The notes: generated by a model from the letters alone, not told the origin. A stretch of DNA of 64,000 bases from Yponomeuta sedellus (GCA_934045075.1 OW203724.1:13937473-14001472), one strand, 5' to 3'; numbered from the stretch's first letter, positions 1 to 12,487 are shown. Program-made: numbers and translations.

Positions 1-1279
1 TAACCCAGTGGACCTTACGTATAATGTGGTAGCTCGGTCGGTATAACGCATGCCTCATTTTCAAGAAGTCATGTTTCCGAAGCTATGATTGTGTAATACA
101 ACTCGCTGACATGAAAACAAAACATCGTGGGGAAACCTGATATTCCTCAACGGTTGACATTGCTAATCCGCGGTGGATGGTAAATAAGCTCACAAATTTA
201 TCGCAACTAATCCCGACTGCGCGATTTTTTGTTCCAAGTTATCTACTACCTATCTTAACTATCGGACATTATACCTTTAGGTATAATTAGGTAAATAAAA
301 AGATCTCAGGGAATTAACGATAACGTCATTATCAAAATCAATAGAAGCTTCAAATGTTTTGGAAAGGCGTATACCTAAGTGTAGTAGAGTAAAAAAGGTC
401 TGTTTTCAGCTGCTTTGGTTAAAAAACCACGCGTAGTTAAAAATAATTAAGGTTTCAAGGTAGCTAACATGTTGAGGAAAAAAATTAACACCACACGCAC
501 AATAATTTCAATAAAACGACAGGAACTACAGTCTAATAAATGCATATTTTTCATATTAACACTGTTGTACACATATTTTTTTGCAGTAAACTAACTAATA
601 GTATTCCAATGGTATAACCCGAATGAGCTAGCATCGCGCGAGTTGCCAAGGCACAAAAAATATACTTACTATTATTCGTTATTAGGCAGTAGACACATAA
701 AAGAGACAATTCGCCGTCGAAGAAGTATTTTTGATGACTCGTAATGTTCATACACAGTGTAATTATATTAAAACTGGTGTAATCGCGATTATTTATTCGG
801 TAAAATTCGCCGTTGAAGTTGAAGTGGCAGTGAGCTAGACACATCTGCCGAAGAACACATAAACCTGGGGTACAGTCGGTTGCAGCTCAACCTTTACAAT
901 TTTCGGTGCAAAGTCACTCTTCAAGTAATTGATTAGAATGCACCTATGTAAAGTTTCTTGTGCTGTACCGTACAAGGATTCTTGGGTAGACGCCCTGGTG
1001 GGCGCTGAATGGATGATTAGAGGCAGTTTGTTGGCAGCGGTTGGATGTCGATGGCCGTAGATAGAAAGAAGTGGCGATTCTTAGGGAAGTCCTATATACT
1101 GCTGCGAACGAGAACGGGTTGATTGATTGGTACAGTAGACTACAAACTCAGCCTAATATCACTATGTCAAATAACAATGCATTTGGTAGACTCGGTCCGT
1201 CACGCGTGACTAGGCTGATTGAATAGAGCCAAACCATTAATAAATTTTTTCATTCATCAATTTTCTTATTCATCAACAG
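1..1279. other. Upstream intergenic stretch of Aldh copy 1
   Basis: No coding exon is supported here. Roughly 30-190 resembles a degraded LINE 3' segment (words AACTCGCTGACATGAAA, AATCCGCGGTGG, AATAAGCTCAC) that recurs near 35610-35750 and 59150-59260. The roughly 10-codon first exon expected for Aldh copy 1 (by analogy with 14992-15021) was sought as an ATG followed by a donor in phase 0 and was not found. It probably lies left of the window or is too short to recognise. Confidence 0.5.
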
Positions 1280-4200
1280 TTGTTCATCAACAATGAGTGG
1301 GTGGACTCAGTGAGCAAGAAGACGTTCCCGACCATTAACCCTCAGGATGAAACTGTGATTGTAAATGTTTCCGAGGGAGATAAGGTAAGATTTTTCCCTG
1401 ATTGTGCAAGTGCAGTTAACAAAAAGGTTATCTTCCTTCACTTTACCTTAATTCACACTAGGTGGGTGAAAGGATCATTCGTGCATGGCATGCCTGGGAC
1501 ATGGTTTTAGATGGAGGCATGCCCAACAGCTACACCATCCTGACAGCTTAATCAGCCTATCCCAGGAAAGTCAATTCAATACGTTTTAAGCCATAACTAC
1601 CCTTCATATATTTTTATAAAAGATTTGACAACGTAGAATTGATTTATCTTCGGCCATCTAAACCTGATTAAGAGTTATCGAACGAGTGTATGGTTTTTTA
1701 CACAACATAATATTATAGCCTGACGAAGATGTTTTTTTACTACATGATGATAAAAGATATCATCGTTGCTATGCAGACATGCGGCTATAGCATTCTTGGT
1801 TTGATATGGGTCCTAATTAGCCACACTTAGTTATTACAAGATAAAAACAAGTGACATAAGTTAAGATATCTGTTTATTGCTACTAACGAAACATTGGCAG
1901 ATAATGTGGTCAGTTAATAAATAAACTGAATTATTAGAACGTCTTAGGACGTAACAAGAGGGCCTAATCCAATATATGCGTTATTGTTCAGGGCATCTGG
2001 GCCTTCGGCATTTAAAATTAAACTACAAGTAATCATAGGAACCTCTCCCTTTCAGTAATTGAGCTGTGATGCATCACACGCGTTAACAACGTCGTAATAG
2101 ATGTAAGAGAAAGAAAAACTTAGTATCAAAATCAAAACCTAACTCAGCAACTGCAATTTAATTAAATTTACAAGTCAAACTAGGTGTCCATTTCAAAATC
2201 TAGATCATTTGGCGAAAGTGGACAGTGTCCTTAAAAATTATTCGTTCAATATAAAAAAACCTCCAGTGGTATGATGGTTAAAATTTTATTACTTTGTTGC
2301 GGAAAAAAATATTCTACGACGTTTTATGTTTCCCTTTTTCACAATTTTGCCAAATTGACGAATCCATTTGAAACTCAAAGAAACTCAATAACACAGACGG
2401 TAAATGCCTCTGTCTCTACCATACTACCACTAGGTATAGTTGCACAATTTGCAATTTCCTGACGAAATAAATATCGCAAGATCGGAAACAAAATTCAAAA
2501 AATAGCCGGACTGGTAGATTTATGTTTAAATTAAGTTGGAAGCGCTCGTGGCCTAGCCGAATCGAGTGATTGGAATCAATCACTTGAGTTAAGCAACAAT
2601 AGACACGGTCAGGTGCAGGAAGGGTGACCGTCCCGTGACTACCGCTAGTGGCATTTTTTCCGGGCGCTTCCGTGCTATGCAAGGCACGTTAAGGCATGTC
2701 AGAGGCCTTATGGGCGGCTGGATAACTTCTGACAGTAAGGCCCAAAAAATAGCCGGACTGGTAGATTTATGTTTAAATTTAGTTGGAAGCGCTCGTGGCC
2801 TAGCCGAATCGAGTGATTGGAATCAATCACTTGAGTTAAGCAACAATAGACACGGTCAGGTGCAGGAAGGGTGACCGTCCCGTGACTACCGCTAGTGGCA
2901 TTTTTTCCGAGCGCTTCCGTGCTTCGCAAGGCACGTTAAGCCGTTGGTGCCGGCTGTCATGTAATGGCAGTCGCTAAGCCATGTCAGAGGCCTTATGGGC
3001 GGCTTGATAAGGAAGAGACCCGTTTCCCAGCAGTGGGCACATACAAGGGTTGATATCGAAATCTAATTGCCCTGGCAGGCGACAATAACATTATTAATCT
3101 TTGACAGGCTGACATAGATTTGGCTGTGGCTGCAGCAAAGAAAGCCTTCCACCGCTACTCGGAATGGCGCACCATAGACGCATCCCAGAGAGGCCGCCTG
3201 CTACTAAAGCTGGCTGACCTCTTGGAGAGAGACGCCAAGTACTTGGGTGAACTCGAGACCCTGGATAATGGCAAGCCAGTGACGAACGCTACCAATGAAG
3301 TATTCTTCTCCGCCTCAGTCATTCGATACTATGCTGGCAAAGCAGACAAAATTGTGGGAAACACAATTCCTGCAGGTAACCGAATCCATTTGCATCAGTA
3401 TCAACTTAAAATTATATTTGAATTAAAACATTTCATGTACTTATTTTTTGTGCTACTTTTCATTTTAAAATTCAAGAATCCTTGTAAGAGTTGTACTTTA
3501 TTCCCAAATGATATGGTATCGAAAAGTAACATTGTTATTTATAAAAAGTCGATTCAACTAAAGCACTCTTAACACGGAGTTAATGCCGGGTTAAGAAGGT
3601 AAGATAAGATAAGAATATTTTTTATTGTACACACTAGAAAATAATTACAGAGACAACAGTTACAAAAGAAGAGGTACAATTGGCGGCCTTATTGCTGATA
3701 CCAATTTCTTCCAGGCAGCCCTAAATCGGGTTGTGGCAGGATTACATCTTATAAACCAGTTTTAACACAGTTTTAAGCGTGTTTTAGAGGAATCTCTTAT
3801 AAAAAAAGGAATATCTTATAAAAAAGGCTGTAATACTGCAAGGCAAAATATATTATTTTAAGTATGTGATGATCGATTTGAATGTTATAATTTTTACTAG
3901 CCATGCTGATGTCTTAAGTCGCCACTAACTGGAGAGGTACTCACACAATAAAAATAACATGAACTGTTCCAGATGGCGAGGTACTTTCATTCACGATGAA
4001 GGAGCCTGTTGGTGTTTGTGGCCAGATTCTTCCCTGGAACTATCCCATCCCCATGTTTGTTTGGAAGATTGCGCCAGCTTTAGCTGCTGGTAAGTAACGA
4101 ACAGACGGATCGACGGACGTACTTAAGGACGGGCGGACAAATGTAACGGAATGTGCAGCGGTATAAGAAGAAGAGTAATATGAATTCCTTTGTCAACCAG

Positions 4201-5734
4201 GTTGTACAGTAGTTGTGAAGCCAGCTGAACAGACCCCACTCACAGCCTTGGCCGTAGCAGCCTTAGTAAAGGAAGCAGGTTTCCCAGCTGGAGTTGTGAA
4301 CGTTGTAAACGGATACGGCCCGACAGCTGGAAGTGCTCTGACCCACCACCCCGATGTGGACAAAGTAGCGTTTACTGGATCCACTGAGGTACTTCTAACA
4401 AAATATACATTTTTACAGAAATATTAATGTAATGAGTACCCGCCACTGTCTTACAATCCTCCACCAACCCGGACTTGGCCCCCGTGGTGGAGTATGGCGT
4501 ACCCTGCCTGCGATGCAGGAAGAGACCCATGCCTCAACAGTGGGGACATTCAAGGGTTGATATCGAATCAAATCAAATAGTATTTATTAATAGAAACAAA
4601 TTACAGCGAGATGTTAAAATACAATATGCACTCACATTTCTACAGTATAATATCCTGACTGGACTCCGGTCAGGAATTCCTGCTGTCGAATACTATACAA
4701 TTTTTATTTTTAATGCACTAACCCGTGCTAAGGACAAATTTAAAAACCTATTTAGAGGCTTAAAAATTTCACCCATGCCGGGATTCGAACCCGCAACCTC
4801 TGTACGGATAGCCAGAGGTTGCGGGTTCGAATGCCGGCATGGGTGAAATTTTTAAGCCTCTAAATAGGTTTTTAAATTTGTCGAATACTAACTTGTATCT
4901 CTTGCTTCATAACGATATCTGTTAACACTGAATTTAAGTTACAATAGGATTGAAATTTCAGATTGGTCGCGTCATTATGCAAGCAGCTCCTGCAGTAAAC
5001 CTGAAACGCGTGACCCTTGAACTTGGAGGCAAAAGCCCGCTAGTAATTTTCAACGACGCCAGTGGTATAACTTATATTTGCTATCATAGTGGTCTCTGAG
5101 CTTTGGTTAACAAGCTTGACTTGAAACCGAAAATTGTACTTTCAGTTGAAAAAGCAGCCCAAATTGCGCACGCTGCTGCTTTCTCTAACGCTGGCCAATG
5201 CTGCGTGGCTGGGACTAGGACCTACGTGCAGTCTGGCATCTATGACAAGTTTGTCACACTAGCCGCGCAAATCGCTCAAAAGAGAACAGTCGGCAATCCC
5301 TACGAAAGTGTTGATCAAGGACCCCAGGTACTAATCGATATACATATAGATAGATGGATACATGGAGGACACTTTATTGCACAAGCAGAAAAAAAACGCA
5401 TCCATGATTTCTTAAGTCTACGTAATGTTATACAATTGGCAGCCTATTGGCGATATACGATTACTCGTAATATTTTAAGTGGCCTCTTTTAACCTATACT
5501 GATTATAACTTTGTTTGACAGATCGATCAAGAAATGTTTACCAAAGTTATGGGATACATTGAGTCCGGCAAAAAATCTGGCGCTCGCTGCGTTGCCGGCG
5601 GTGAGAGATTTGGAAATAAAGGCTTTTTCATCAAGCCTACGGTCTTTGCTGACGTCAAAGATGACATGAAGATTTCGAAGGAGGAAGTAAGTGAGCTAGA
5701 TGGTTTGCGTGCGTACATGCGTACTCGCGCGCGC

Positions 5735-5808
<74 letters not shown>

Positions 5809-8091
5809 GTGTGTATATTTGTGTGTAAGGGTGTGTTTGTTTGTGTGTGTGTGTGTCAATGGGAGTGCATGATTTAACGTGACATCCAAAAATATTTTTT
5901 TACGTTAGTAAACTTTGGTTTTTTGTTCAGATTTTCGGCCCTGTTCAGAGCATCCACAAATTCGAGACGTTTGACGAGATCATCGACCGCGCCAATAACT
6001 CCAATTACGGTCTAGGCGCCGGCGTCGTTACCAATGACATCAACACCGCCCTGGCTTTTGTGAAGCACGTGCGCGCTGGATCTGTCTGGTAATAGAGTAG
6101 CTTTTCTTATAAATACAACGCCAATCGTGAAGCCTATTTTCGTAACCCATCATTTTGTTTTAAGGGTTAATACGTACGAGCACGTAACCTGCCAGACTCC
6201 CTTCGGGGGCTTCAAGGACTCAGGAATTGGCCGTGAAATGTAAGAACATTTTATTATTATTTTCTTTGTTACTAGTAATGTCCTGAGAGATCCTGGGTTT
6301 TAATCCAATTACGGCATGTACCAAGGAATTTGTTGTTGAACTAAGTTACGTAGTTTTGTAAATTTTAAGGAGCAATGTCACTGTAAAATAGTAAAGAAAC
6401 AACCCGTCCCATCCATGGTAGGCACACATGATGAATAAGCGTATTTTCTCTCTCTGAGAGAAGGCCAGTACCCTCCAGTAGGACGAATACATATATGTAC
6501 TAAGTTATGTTATACTACCAGTAATTACTCCTAGTAAAACAACTTAACTAATCACCAATATAGAATTAACAGCATTTGATTTGCACCACTTATACGTCTT
6601 AAGTGTGACTAAAGTATAATATAATATACATTTAGAAAGAGCACTAAGGTCAGTCTTAAAGGTCATGACTTTTAAATCTTATAGATTCCCTACAACTATA
6701 CTATATAGTTCTTGTAAACTTCTTTCCGTCAGGCAGACCTATATTCTCCACACAGTTTTACGTCACCACTCATCTTTAACATTTGATCCTAACCTATCAA
6801 CGACCAAACGTCGGCATGATATTGTATGTACTGTTCCCAGAAGCCGCACTACATTTATTCAAAAGCAACAATACTTCCTGGGTCCGTACCTCTATAACAA
6901 ATTTAACCGCATACTAACATTGTACCCCATGAATAAATTTAAATGTAAAAATACACTCCGAACATACCTATATGGACTAAACTATGACGAAACAGAGTCA
7001 CTTTTAACAGTATCTGCTTAATACCGGCTAATTTAAATCTACCCGATTTATTATTTGTTTATAGAAAATTACTTGTAAAACATGCCACCCATATACGATA
7101 TTACCTGTTCTCCTTGCTTAGTGGCCTCACAATCCGACCCCAAGATACATCTAGCTATCGTAGGGCTAAGCAAGTTACATAACTAACTATTTACGCAATC
7201 TTATTGTTAGCATTTGAGTATGTATTCTTTGCCTAGTGGCCTAACCTCCATATTTACTGAGATAGGTACAACTAAAAAAACCACCTTGAATTATCCCAAC
7301 AAATCAACAAATCATACCAATTGACACACACACACATACATAACGCAACTCATTCATGTATAAACATATTCGTGATTAAGCATGTATTTAACATAAAGCC
7401 AATATAATGGTGTAGAAAGTGAGAATAGTTAAAATTTTAGTTTGCACCAAGCTCGCATTTTAAGTGGTCAACCTCTGCTTTTACCAATTAATTAATCCTT
7501 ACTCGAATCTTATTATAAGGAAATGCAATGCAATAATACAACTATGATGAAGTTCGTAAGTTTAGTGGTTACCTTATCATTAAGTTTAACGTGTCTTGTT
7601 GATGCGCTCACGTGGCACGCGTCAAGATACCCACATTTGTTTTCTTAAATTAGTTGCACACTCGGGAGAGTGGCTGGTATTCACAACACAGGTTTTTTGC
7701 CTACTGTAAATACCATTCTACACCAACTATGCCATAATAATAAATATGTACCTACCTATTACTGTACCGTATATCTTGGAAAATTGATTCAATAAAAATT
7801 ATCTTATCTATCTTAAAAAAAAAAGTAACCATTAAAATTTAATTTTTCCTTAGTAGAATTTTCGCATCACCCGCCGAAGTCAACTTGAGACTAGTGTCCA
7901 GGTTCATGTGTCCAGTTAACTTGGACGAGTTGGACGGGATGTACCTTCCTAATTCTATAGTCAGTATTGATGGGTAGTTTCATCTATTTTATACGTAACG
8001 TGTTTTATTCCACAGGGGTGAAGAAGGCATCACTCAATACCTCGAAACCAAGACTGTTACGATGAACCTGCCAAAGAAACCCTTGATGTAA
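1280..8091 (+). CDS. Aldh1: Aldehyde dehydrogenase, ALDH1 type, copy 1 (first exon missing)
   Basis: Ten exons join in phase: 1280-1384, 3108-3375, 3973-4089, 4201-4388, 4962-5064, 5146-5327, 5522-5686, 5931-6088, 6165-6239, 8016-8091 (TAA stop). They give 478 codons plus stop. The product should be an NAD(P)+-dependent aldehyde dehydrogenase of the ALDH1/retinal dehydrogenase type. Visible motifs in order are LFINNEW, the Rossmann-side [24 protein letters not shown], the general-base block LELGGKSP, the nucleophile block [11 protein letters not shown] (second Cys catalytic in this family), EEIFGPVQ and the C-terminal PFGGFKDSG. No transit peptide is seen, so a cytosolic enzyme is likely. The initiating exon (about 30 nt in copy 2) was not located. 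Introns are loaded with repeats: family B, family A, a GT microsatellite, and a LINE fragment in the last intron. A possible ATTAAA polyadenylation signal lies at 8152. Substrate is inferred only at family level. Confidence 0.92.
2497..3065 (+). repeat. Family B repeat, internally duplicated
   Basis: Within intron 1 of Aldh copy 1. The segment beginning AATAGCCGGACTGGTAGA occurs twice in tandem with a period of about 247 bp (agccgg at 2504 and 2751). Each unit carries the family B body (CGTGACTACCGCTAGTGGC, CCGTGCTTCGCAAGGCACG in the second). The second copy continues to the tail words AGCAGTGGGCACATACAAG and GGGTTGATATCGAA. This looks like unequal exchange or local duplication of one insertion. 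Confidence 0.75.
3598..3740 (+). repeat. Interspersed repeat (CAATTGGCGG family)
   Basis: AGATAAGATAAGAATA leads into TTTTTTATTGTACACAC and then CAATTGGCGGCCTTATTGCT and TTCTTCCAGGCAGCC. Related copies lie at 5330-5460 and 11445-11590. This word set recurs in many lepidopteran genomes, probably as a retroelement end. Autonomous partner not identified. Confidence 0.55.
4441..4566 (+). repeat. Family B repeat, 3' part
   Basis: CCCGCCACTGTCTTACAATC, CTTGGCCCCCGTGGTGGAGT and the tail AGTGGGGACATTCAAGGGTT match the 3' half of the copies at 40786 and 62327. It sits in the Aldh copy 1 intron between the FTGSTE exon and the LELGGKSP exon. Confidence 0.7.
4696..4878 (-). repeat. Family A tRNA-like repeat with 5' inversion, near-palindromic
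   Basis: Flanked by a 12-bp direct repeat TGTCGAATACTA (4684-4695 and 4879-4890), a target-site duplication typical of LINE-driven retroposition. The 3' tail (complement of GCATTAAAAATAAAAATT) is on the left, so the element reads on the minus strand. Its 5' half is inverted relative to the tail. The tRNA-like B-box segment therefore appears head to head (4784-4800 against 4819-4842), making a long hairpin. Confidence 0.75.
5330..5460 (+). repeat. Interspersed repeat (CAATTGGCGG family), diverged
   Basis: GATAGATGGATACATGGAGG, ACACTTTATTGCACAAGCAG and ACAATTGGCAGCCTATTGGC match the family represented at 3598-3740 and 11445-11590. Located just after the nucleophile-cysteine exon of Aldh copy 1. 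Confidence 0.45.
5726..5857 (+). repeat. GT/CG compound microsatellite
   Basis: A run of GC/GT dinucleotides (CGCGCGCGCGTGTGCGTG followed by about 60 nt of pure GT, then GTAT variants) fills the start of the Aldh copy 1 intron between the EEIFGP-adjacent exons. Any open frame read through it gives only alternating Cys-Val or Thr-His peptides and is not a gene. Confidence 0.9.
6640..7815 (+). pseudogene. LINE relic: C-terminal reverse transcriptase-protein fragment and 3' UTR
   Basis: An open stretch ending at 7021 encodes words such as [39 protein letters not shown] and GPYLYNKFN. These resemble the C-terminal tail of insect non-LTR retrotransposon ORF2 proteins. The catalytic reverse transcriptase core is absent (5'-truncated copy). 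The downstream AT-rich 3' region ends near CAATAAAAATTATCTTATCT. It lies wholly in the last intron of Aldh copy 1, on the sense strand. Family assignment is by resemblance only. Confidence 0.6.
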
Positions 8092-9100
8092 ACACTGTTA
8101 CCAATGTACTTAATTATATTTTTTCTAGATAGGTACATAACGTACAATTGAATTAAAGCAAGACCTAAAAACCCGTTTCTTACTTGAGATACAAAAAACA
8201 TTTAAAAGACAAAAATTTAAAAGTCGGAAAGAAGGTTCAAATGATCTATTTTTATTATTTCTCACAAATGGAAGTACAAGAAACTAAAACTGTTATGCAT
8301 TATTTTAATAACGCGTAATAGAAAAACTGTTTCCAATAGAGTAATATTACTTACACAAACAACCGTGCTTGAATTCAAACGATAACATAATCAATTAAAC
8401 CCATTAGACACGTTATATACTCGTATACATATAAAATATAAGTGTTCAAAAGCTCAGTTTCATTCAATCTAACTTTTCGATCCCTCGTTTAGTAAGCGTG
8501 TCTCGATCTCAAAACACATGTAAATAATTTATCTATGTGTCTAAAACGTTCGGGACTATCATAAATATTGCTTCCTTCCTTCCTTAGCGTGTCGATGGCA
8601 AACCATCGTAGTAAAAGGGTTTGCCAATCAGCGTTACGGACTCGCTGAATGTTGCCCAGGGTGAACCAGACGAGACGTACCCGCTCAGTAAATACGTCGC
8701 TCAGTAAGTACGCACCCAAATTCTTCCCGCGGGTGTCGTAAAAGGCGACTAAGGGGCACAATAGCCTGAAGAAGAAGAAGAAGTGCGTCAGACGTGGAGG
8801 CTCCTACCATAAATATTGTCTTATGGCAAAACCTTTTCTCTGATATTCCTCAAGAAGTCGAGAGTTATTGTGCAGGTGCCCGAATCATCCCTTATTAAGC
8901 ACTCTCTAGAAACTATAATTCCTGGAAACCGATCGGTCCAATCTAATCTATTTAATATAAAAATCCTGTATAACAGTGTTTCTATCTCGTTTCTATAAAG
9001 TCCTCCGAAACAGCTTCACGGATTTTTATGAAATTTTTGTGTGTATTTGGGAAGTCTGAGGCTAATCAATATGGCAAAGAAAAGGAATATTCAGAGATAA

Positions 9101-9175
9101 GCTGTTCGCCTTTGTACATTTTCTTTCCTATGTAGTGCCCTGTTAAATGTTTCGTGTGCAATAAAGTACATTATA
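9101..9175 (+). repeat. LINE 3' end
   Basis: TTCGCCTTTGTACATTTTC through TTTCGTGTGCAATAAAGTAC is the polyadenylation-signal tail of an interspersed element. A second copy is at 43290-43366 (GTTTGTGTGCAATAAAGTAT). Confidence 0.55.
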
Positions 9176-9955
9176 CCTAGTAATATTCTTATTTTATGAA
9201 TAAAAATGTAAGGGTTGCTCAACTGTCGACGGAATTTAATTTTATCAAAATTATCTGAACGAAAAAAACTTGTCTGTTGTCTGACCATTATTCAGTCACA
9301 ACAGTCTGGTTCTATGATCATATATACTTAAATCACTGTGGTTCCACGGCTCTTATATAATATTACTGATGAAAGACCAGGATTTCGATGATACACTAGT
9401 GTAATAAACAAGCGTAATATTTTATTAATATCTTAAACACTCCGTTTATTATTAGGTGTTTGTACCGGAGATCCTAACTAAACCTTACCCAATTTTTGAA
9501 ACTAAACCGTAAAATGAAACTAAATCTAAACGTATTTTCTAATTTAAATAAAATTAGGTATAGGGACACATTTTTTCAGGAATCATATGTATTTTCCTCA
9601 AAGAAGAGCCATACGCAACTGTGGGCACTGTTCATGGGCTGGTTAGATAGAAGGATCTATTTATTTCGCAAAAACACTTGCCACCAAAACACCGTTGATA
9701 TTGACAGAATTGAAATTAATAGAATTAGTCGGATGCAGTCACGCGTGCAGTGCAAGCGTCGTGTGTGTCGTTAAAATCTATTCCAGGTGAGTTCTCCCGC
9801 ATTTACTCGCCTTCGTGCGGATAAATTTACTCGCAACCGTATATAAAATTCCGGTGGCATTTTTCATTTTTGATGTGGCCAAGTGTTTGTCGGGCCACAT
9901 GCATTATTAGGGTTCCGTAGAAATAAGGGAAAATACCTGCTTTACAGAACCTAAT

Positions 9956-10204
9956 AGCGATATCATTCCGATGTAAAACCTAACCGCAAAGTAGTTACTC
10001 GGGGCTGCAAGTGATGCAAATTACTTCAGACAGATGTTGCTGCCTGTACGTATTACAGAGAGTATTGTAAAATGGTTCGAAATTTCACTGATGCCGGTGA
10101 GTCGCCCATTAGCTCAGTTGGGAGAGCGCTGGCACGGTTAGCCAGAGGTCACGGGTTCGAATCCCGGCATGGGTGGACTTTGTGGCCTGTAAATAGGTTT
10201 TTAG
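9956..10204 (+). repeat. Family A tRNA-like repeat, sense copy
   Basis: Contains the 5' body (ATTCCGATGTAAAACCTAAC, CGGGGCTGCAAGTGATGCAA), then the tRNA-like module at about 10105-10175 with an A-box-like TTAGCTCAGTTGG and B-box-like GGGTTCGAATCCC. The 3' body TGTAAATAGGTTTTTAGA follows. The acceptor-like ends GCCCAT and ATGGGT could pair. The anticodon loop lacks the universal U33, so a functional tRNA is unlikely. Confidence 0.7.
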
Positions 10205-11256
10205 AACCTAACAACTTCATCAAAGTAATGTTCAATGGATTTTGTACGAACTTTTCTTTTTATAAGTTAGACGTCTGGTTCTCGTTAACTTGTAAAACCT
10301 ACTTAGCCGTGATAGTTTCTCTTTTAAATTTGTTAAATATGCTACTGCCCTAATATTTTTAGAGTTTCTACAAACGACCGTTTAGCCGGAAGAAGAGGTA
10401 AACCTTAATATCCTGCAACTTTCATTTTCAAAATATTTATAATGTTATCCTACCGTTTTATATACATAGTAAATATGGCAAATTTCAGGTTTCTAGTATT
10501 TATCATCTCTGTGCTAAGCCACAGAAAGACAATGATAGACAAACTGATGTGGCGAAACTGTAAGGGTTTAGTTACGAAATCATAAAATTACGATTCCCTT
10601 AAAACAGTCCATAATAGAATATTATAATAGGATAGAAATTATTTATTTGTCTTCAAGCAAAATCAGGCAATAATAATATTTATACAGTATGTCGTAAATT
10701 CTCTACCACAGAATATGGCGTTTATGGATTGTTAAAAGAAATCATTTTCTTTTTCAAAATTACAATATCATTGGTCTCTGCAACTATGTAATGAGATAAT
10801 AGATACAGCGTCCAGGGGCATCTTCACTCATACTAGATGGGTAAAGGGACCTCTCGGATTACAATTACACCGTTATTATTTAGCCGCTTGAAGTCGCTTT
10901 TAATTTTTAACAATCTCTAACAATCTGTGTGAATATAAGAGATTTGTCCGGTATACAATGAACCATTTTTTAACTTGTATTATCACAACAATTTCCTCAA
11001 ATTGTGATTTTCAAAAGCAACCAGTCTATAAAATCCACCCAAATTGCTTCAAGTGTACTTTTCAAATTTGATTAGTTCTCTCGATTTCTCCAGCATCCCA
11101 TCATCACAAGCGTTCCAAACAAAACAAAAACTCATTAGTCTGGGGTAATCGATGAACGTGCATAAAAAATAAAAATAAAAAAACGAAGTCGGTTAAAGAT
11201 GAGAACTATCGCTGCTAAGTAGACTTTACAAGTTAACTAGTAAAAATGGCCTATTT

Positions 11257-11437
11257 AAAAAAACCTATTTAGAGGCTAAAAATTCCGCCCATGCCTGGAC
11301 TCGAATCCGCGACCTCTGGCTAACCATACCAGCGCTCTCCCAACTGAGCCAATGCGCAAGTGCCGGGTATATTCTCTGTATTATTTACAGGCAGCGACAT
11401 CTGGCTGAAGTAACTTGCATCACTTGCTGCCCCGAGG
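11257..11437 (-). repeat. Family A tRNA-like repeat
   Basis: Reads on the minus strand: the plus strand shows AAACCTATTTAGAGGCTAAA, then the reverse tRNA-like module (GGACTCGAATCC, CAACTGAGCCAATG) and the 5' body (CAGGCAGCGACATCTGGCTG). No clean target duplication was seen. Confidence 0.65.
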
Positions 11438-11444
11438 GTAAAAT

Positions 11445-11590
11445 AGATTAGATTAGATTAGAACTCTTTATTGTACACACCAGAAAACAAAATACATAAA
11501 AAGGCTTACACATCTAAGCTATTGCCGTATACAATTGGCGGTCTTATCGCTAAAAGCGATCTCTTCCAGACAACCTTGGGATGGATAGAA
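11445..11590 (+). repeat. Interspersed repeat (CAATTGGCGG family)
   Basis: Starts with tandem GATTA words, then CTCTTTATTGTACACACCAG and CAATTGGCGGTCTTATCGCT followed by TCTTCCAGACAACCTTGGG. It is the best preserved of the three copies (with 3598 and 5330). Confidence 0.6.
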
Positions 11591-12039
11591 CTGAAAGGTT
11601 TAAGTTAAGCCAATAGGTTTTTAAAATTATCCTCAGCACGGGTTAGTGCAACAAATACAATATAATAATGGACTAACTCAAAAAGGAAAATAAATTCAAA
11701 TCTTAATATCAATCAATGCTAGGTTAGTAAATTTTTACGACCAACTACGGGACCCTCAAATATGCGCGGCCCAACACGCACTTTTATCGTTCCAAAGTTT
11801 CTTGGATAAGAGAGGAGTTCTTGAGTTTGTAATTACCAGGTTTTCAAGATATCGGATGTGGAAAATAACAACCTGAGATTTTAGTTAGTTAGACCTGAGA
11901 TTTCTGCACTTGGCCTTATAGTTGGACCATTGTATGTACATAGCAAGCGCTGAGGTACGTTAACACTTCATACACTTTGGTTTCCCCACGATGTTTTCCT
12001 TCACTGATAGCGAATGGTATTGCGACTATAACTTCACAA

Positions 12040-12145
12040 ATGTACATAACTTAGAAAACAAAGTCAGTGGTACATGCTGGGATTCGAACCCACGACCTCC
12101 CGATTGAGAATCCGGCGTTCTACCACTCCGCTACCGTCGCTCCCA
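12040..12145 (-). repeat. tRNA-derived SINE-like fragment
   Basis: On the minus strand it reads GGAGCGACGGTAGCGGAGTG, then GGTCGTGGGTTCGAATCCCA, resembling the A and B boxes of a Pol III promoter. A diverged partial copy lies near 22490-22530 (GGTAGCGGAGCGGTGTAGAA). The flanking sequence is repeat-like, so it is treated as a SINE, not a tRNA gene. Confidence 0.5.
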
Positions 12146-12359
12146 ACCTTAAATGTTATACTCCGCATTGTAGATTTCTAGTTGCAACAGTGACTGAGAT
12201 CCAAGGATTCTTGTTCTGGTCATCATCAGACTTAAGTCTTCGGATATATTGTTAAGTTATTGTAAAACTGTTGAATTAAATTTTTCAGAGGTTTACAAAC
12301 ACCTTTGAAAAATTTAATTGGAGCTGATGATCTCCGAAGAAGAAAGATAAAAAGTACCC

Positions 12360-12487
12360 AGAACCGGCGTGCGTGCATGCGACTAGGGAACGTTGTTGAT
12401 GCGAGGGTGATGTGTCAGGATCGTGGCAAGTGGCAGTACGTGGTCTCTGCCTACTCCTCTGGGATACAGGCGTGAGGTTATGTTCTG
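12360..12487 (+). repeat. LINE C-terminal coding end (SAYPSG family)
   Basis: The motif GATCGTGGCAAGTGGCAG ... CTACTCCTCTGGGATACAGG encodes a degenerate version of the LINE tail peptide seen most clearly at 23395-23740 (minus), [16 protein letters not shown]. Other copies are at 14600-14720, 19915-20040, 48520-48596 and 51185-51280. Confidence 0.55.

Noticed and set aside
5534..5872. Long open frames through the GT repeat on both strands
   Set aside because: They are low-complexity Cys-Val and Thr-His runs generated by the microsatellite. Only 5522-5686 is a real exon.
8489..8761. Minus-strand open frame of 90 codons
   Set aside because: No recognisable domain. Words such as CGCGGGTGTCGTAAAAGGCG are typical of lepidopteran repeats.
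10105..10175. tRNA gene (and similar modules at 24770, 31870, 32205, 54724)
   Set aside because: A and B box-like words and pairing ends are present, but the module recurs with the same repeat flanks about a dozen times. The anticodon loop lacks U33, and several copies have disrupted arms. It is treated as a retroposon, not tRNA genes.
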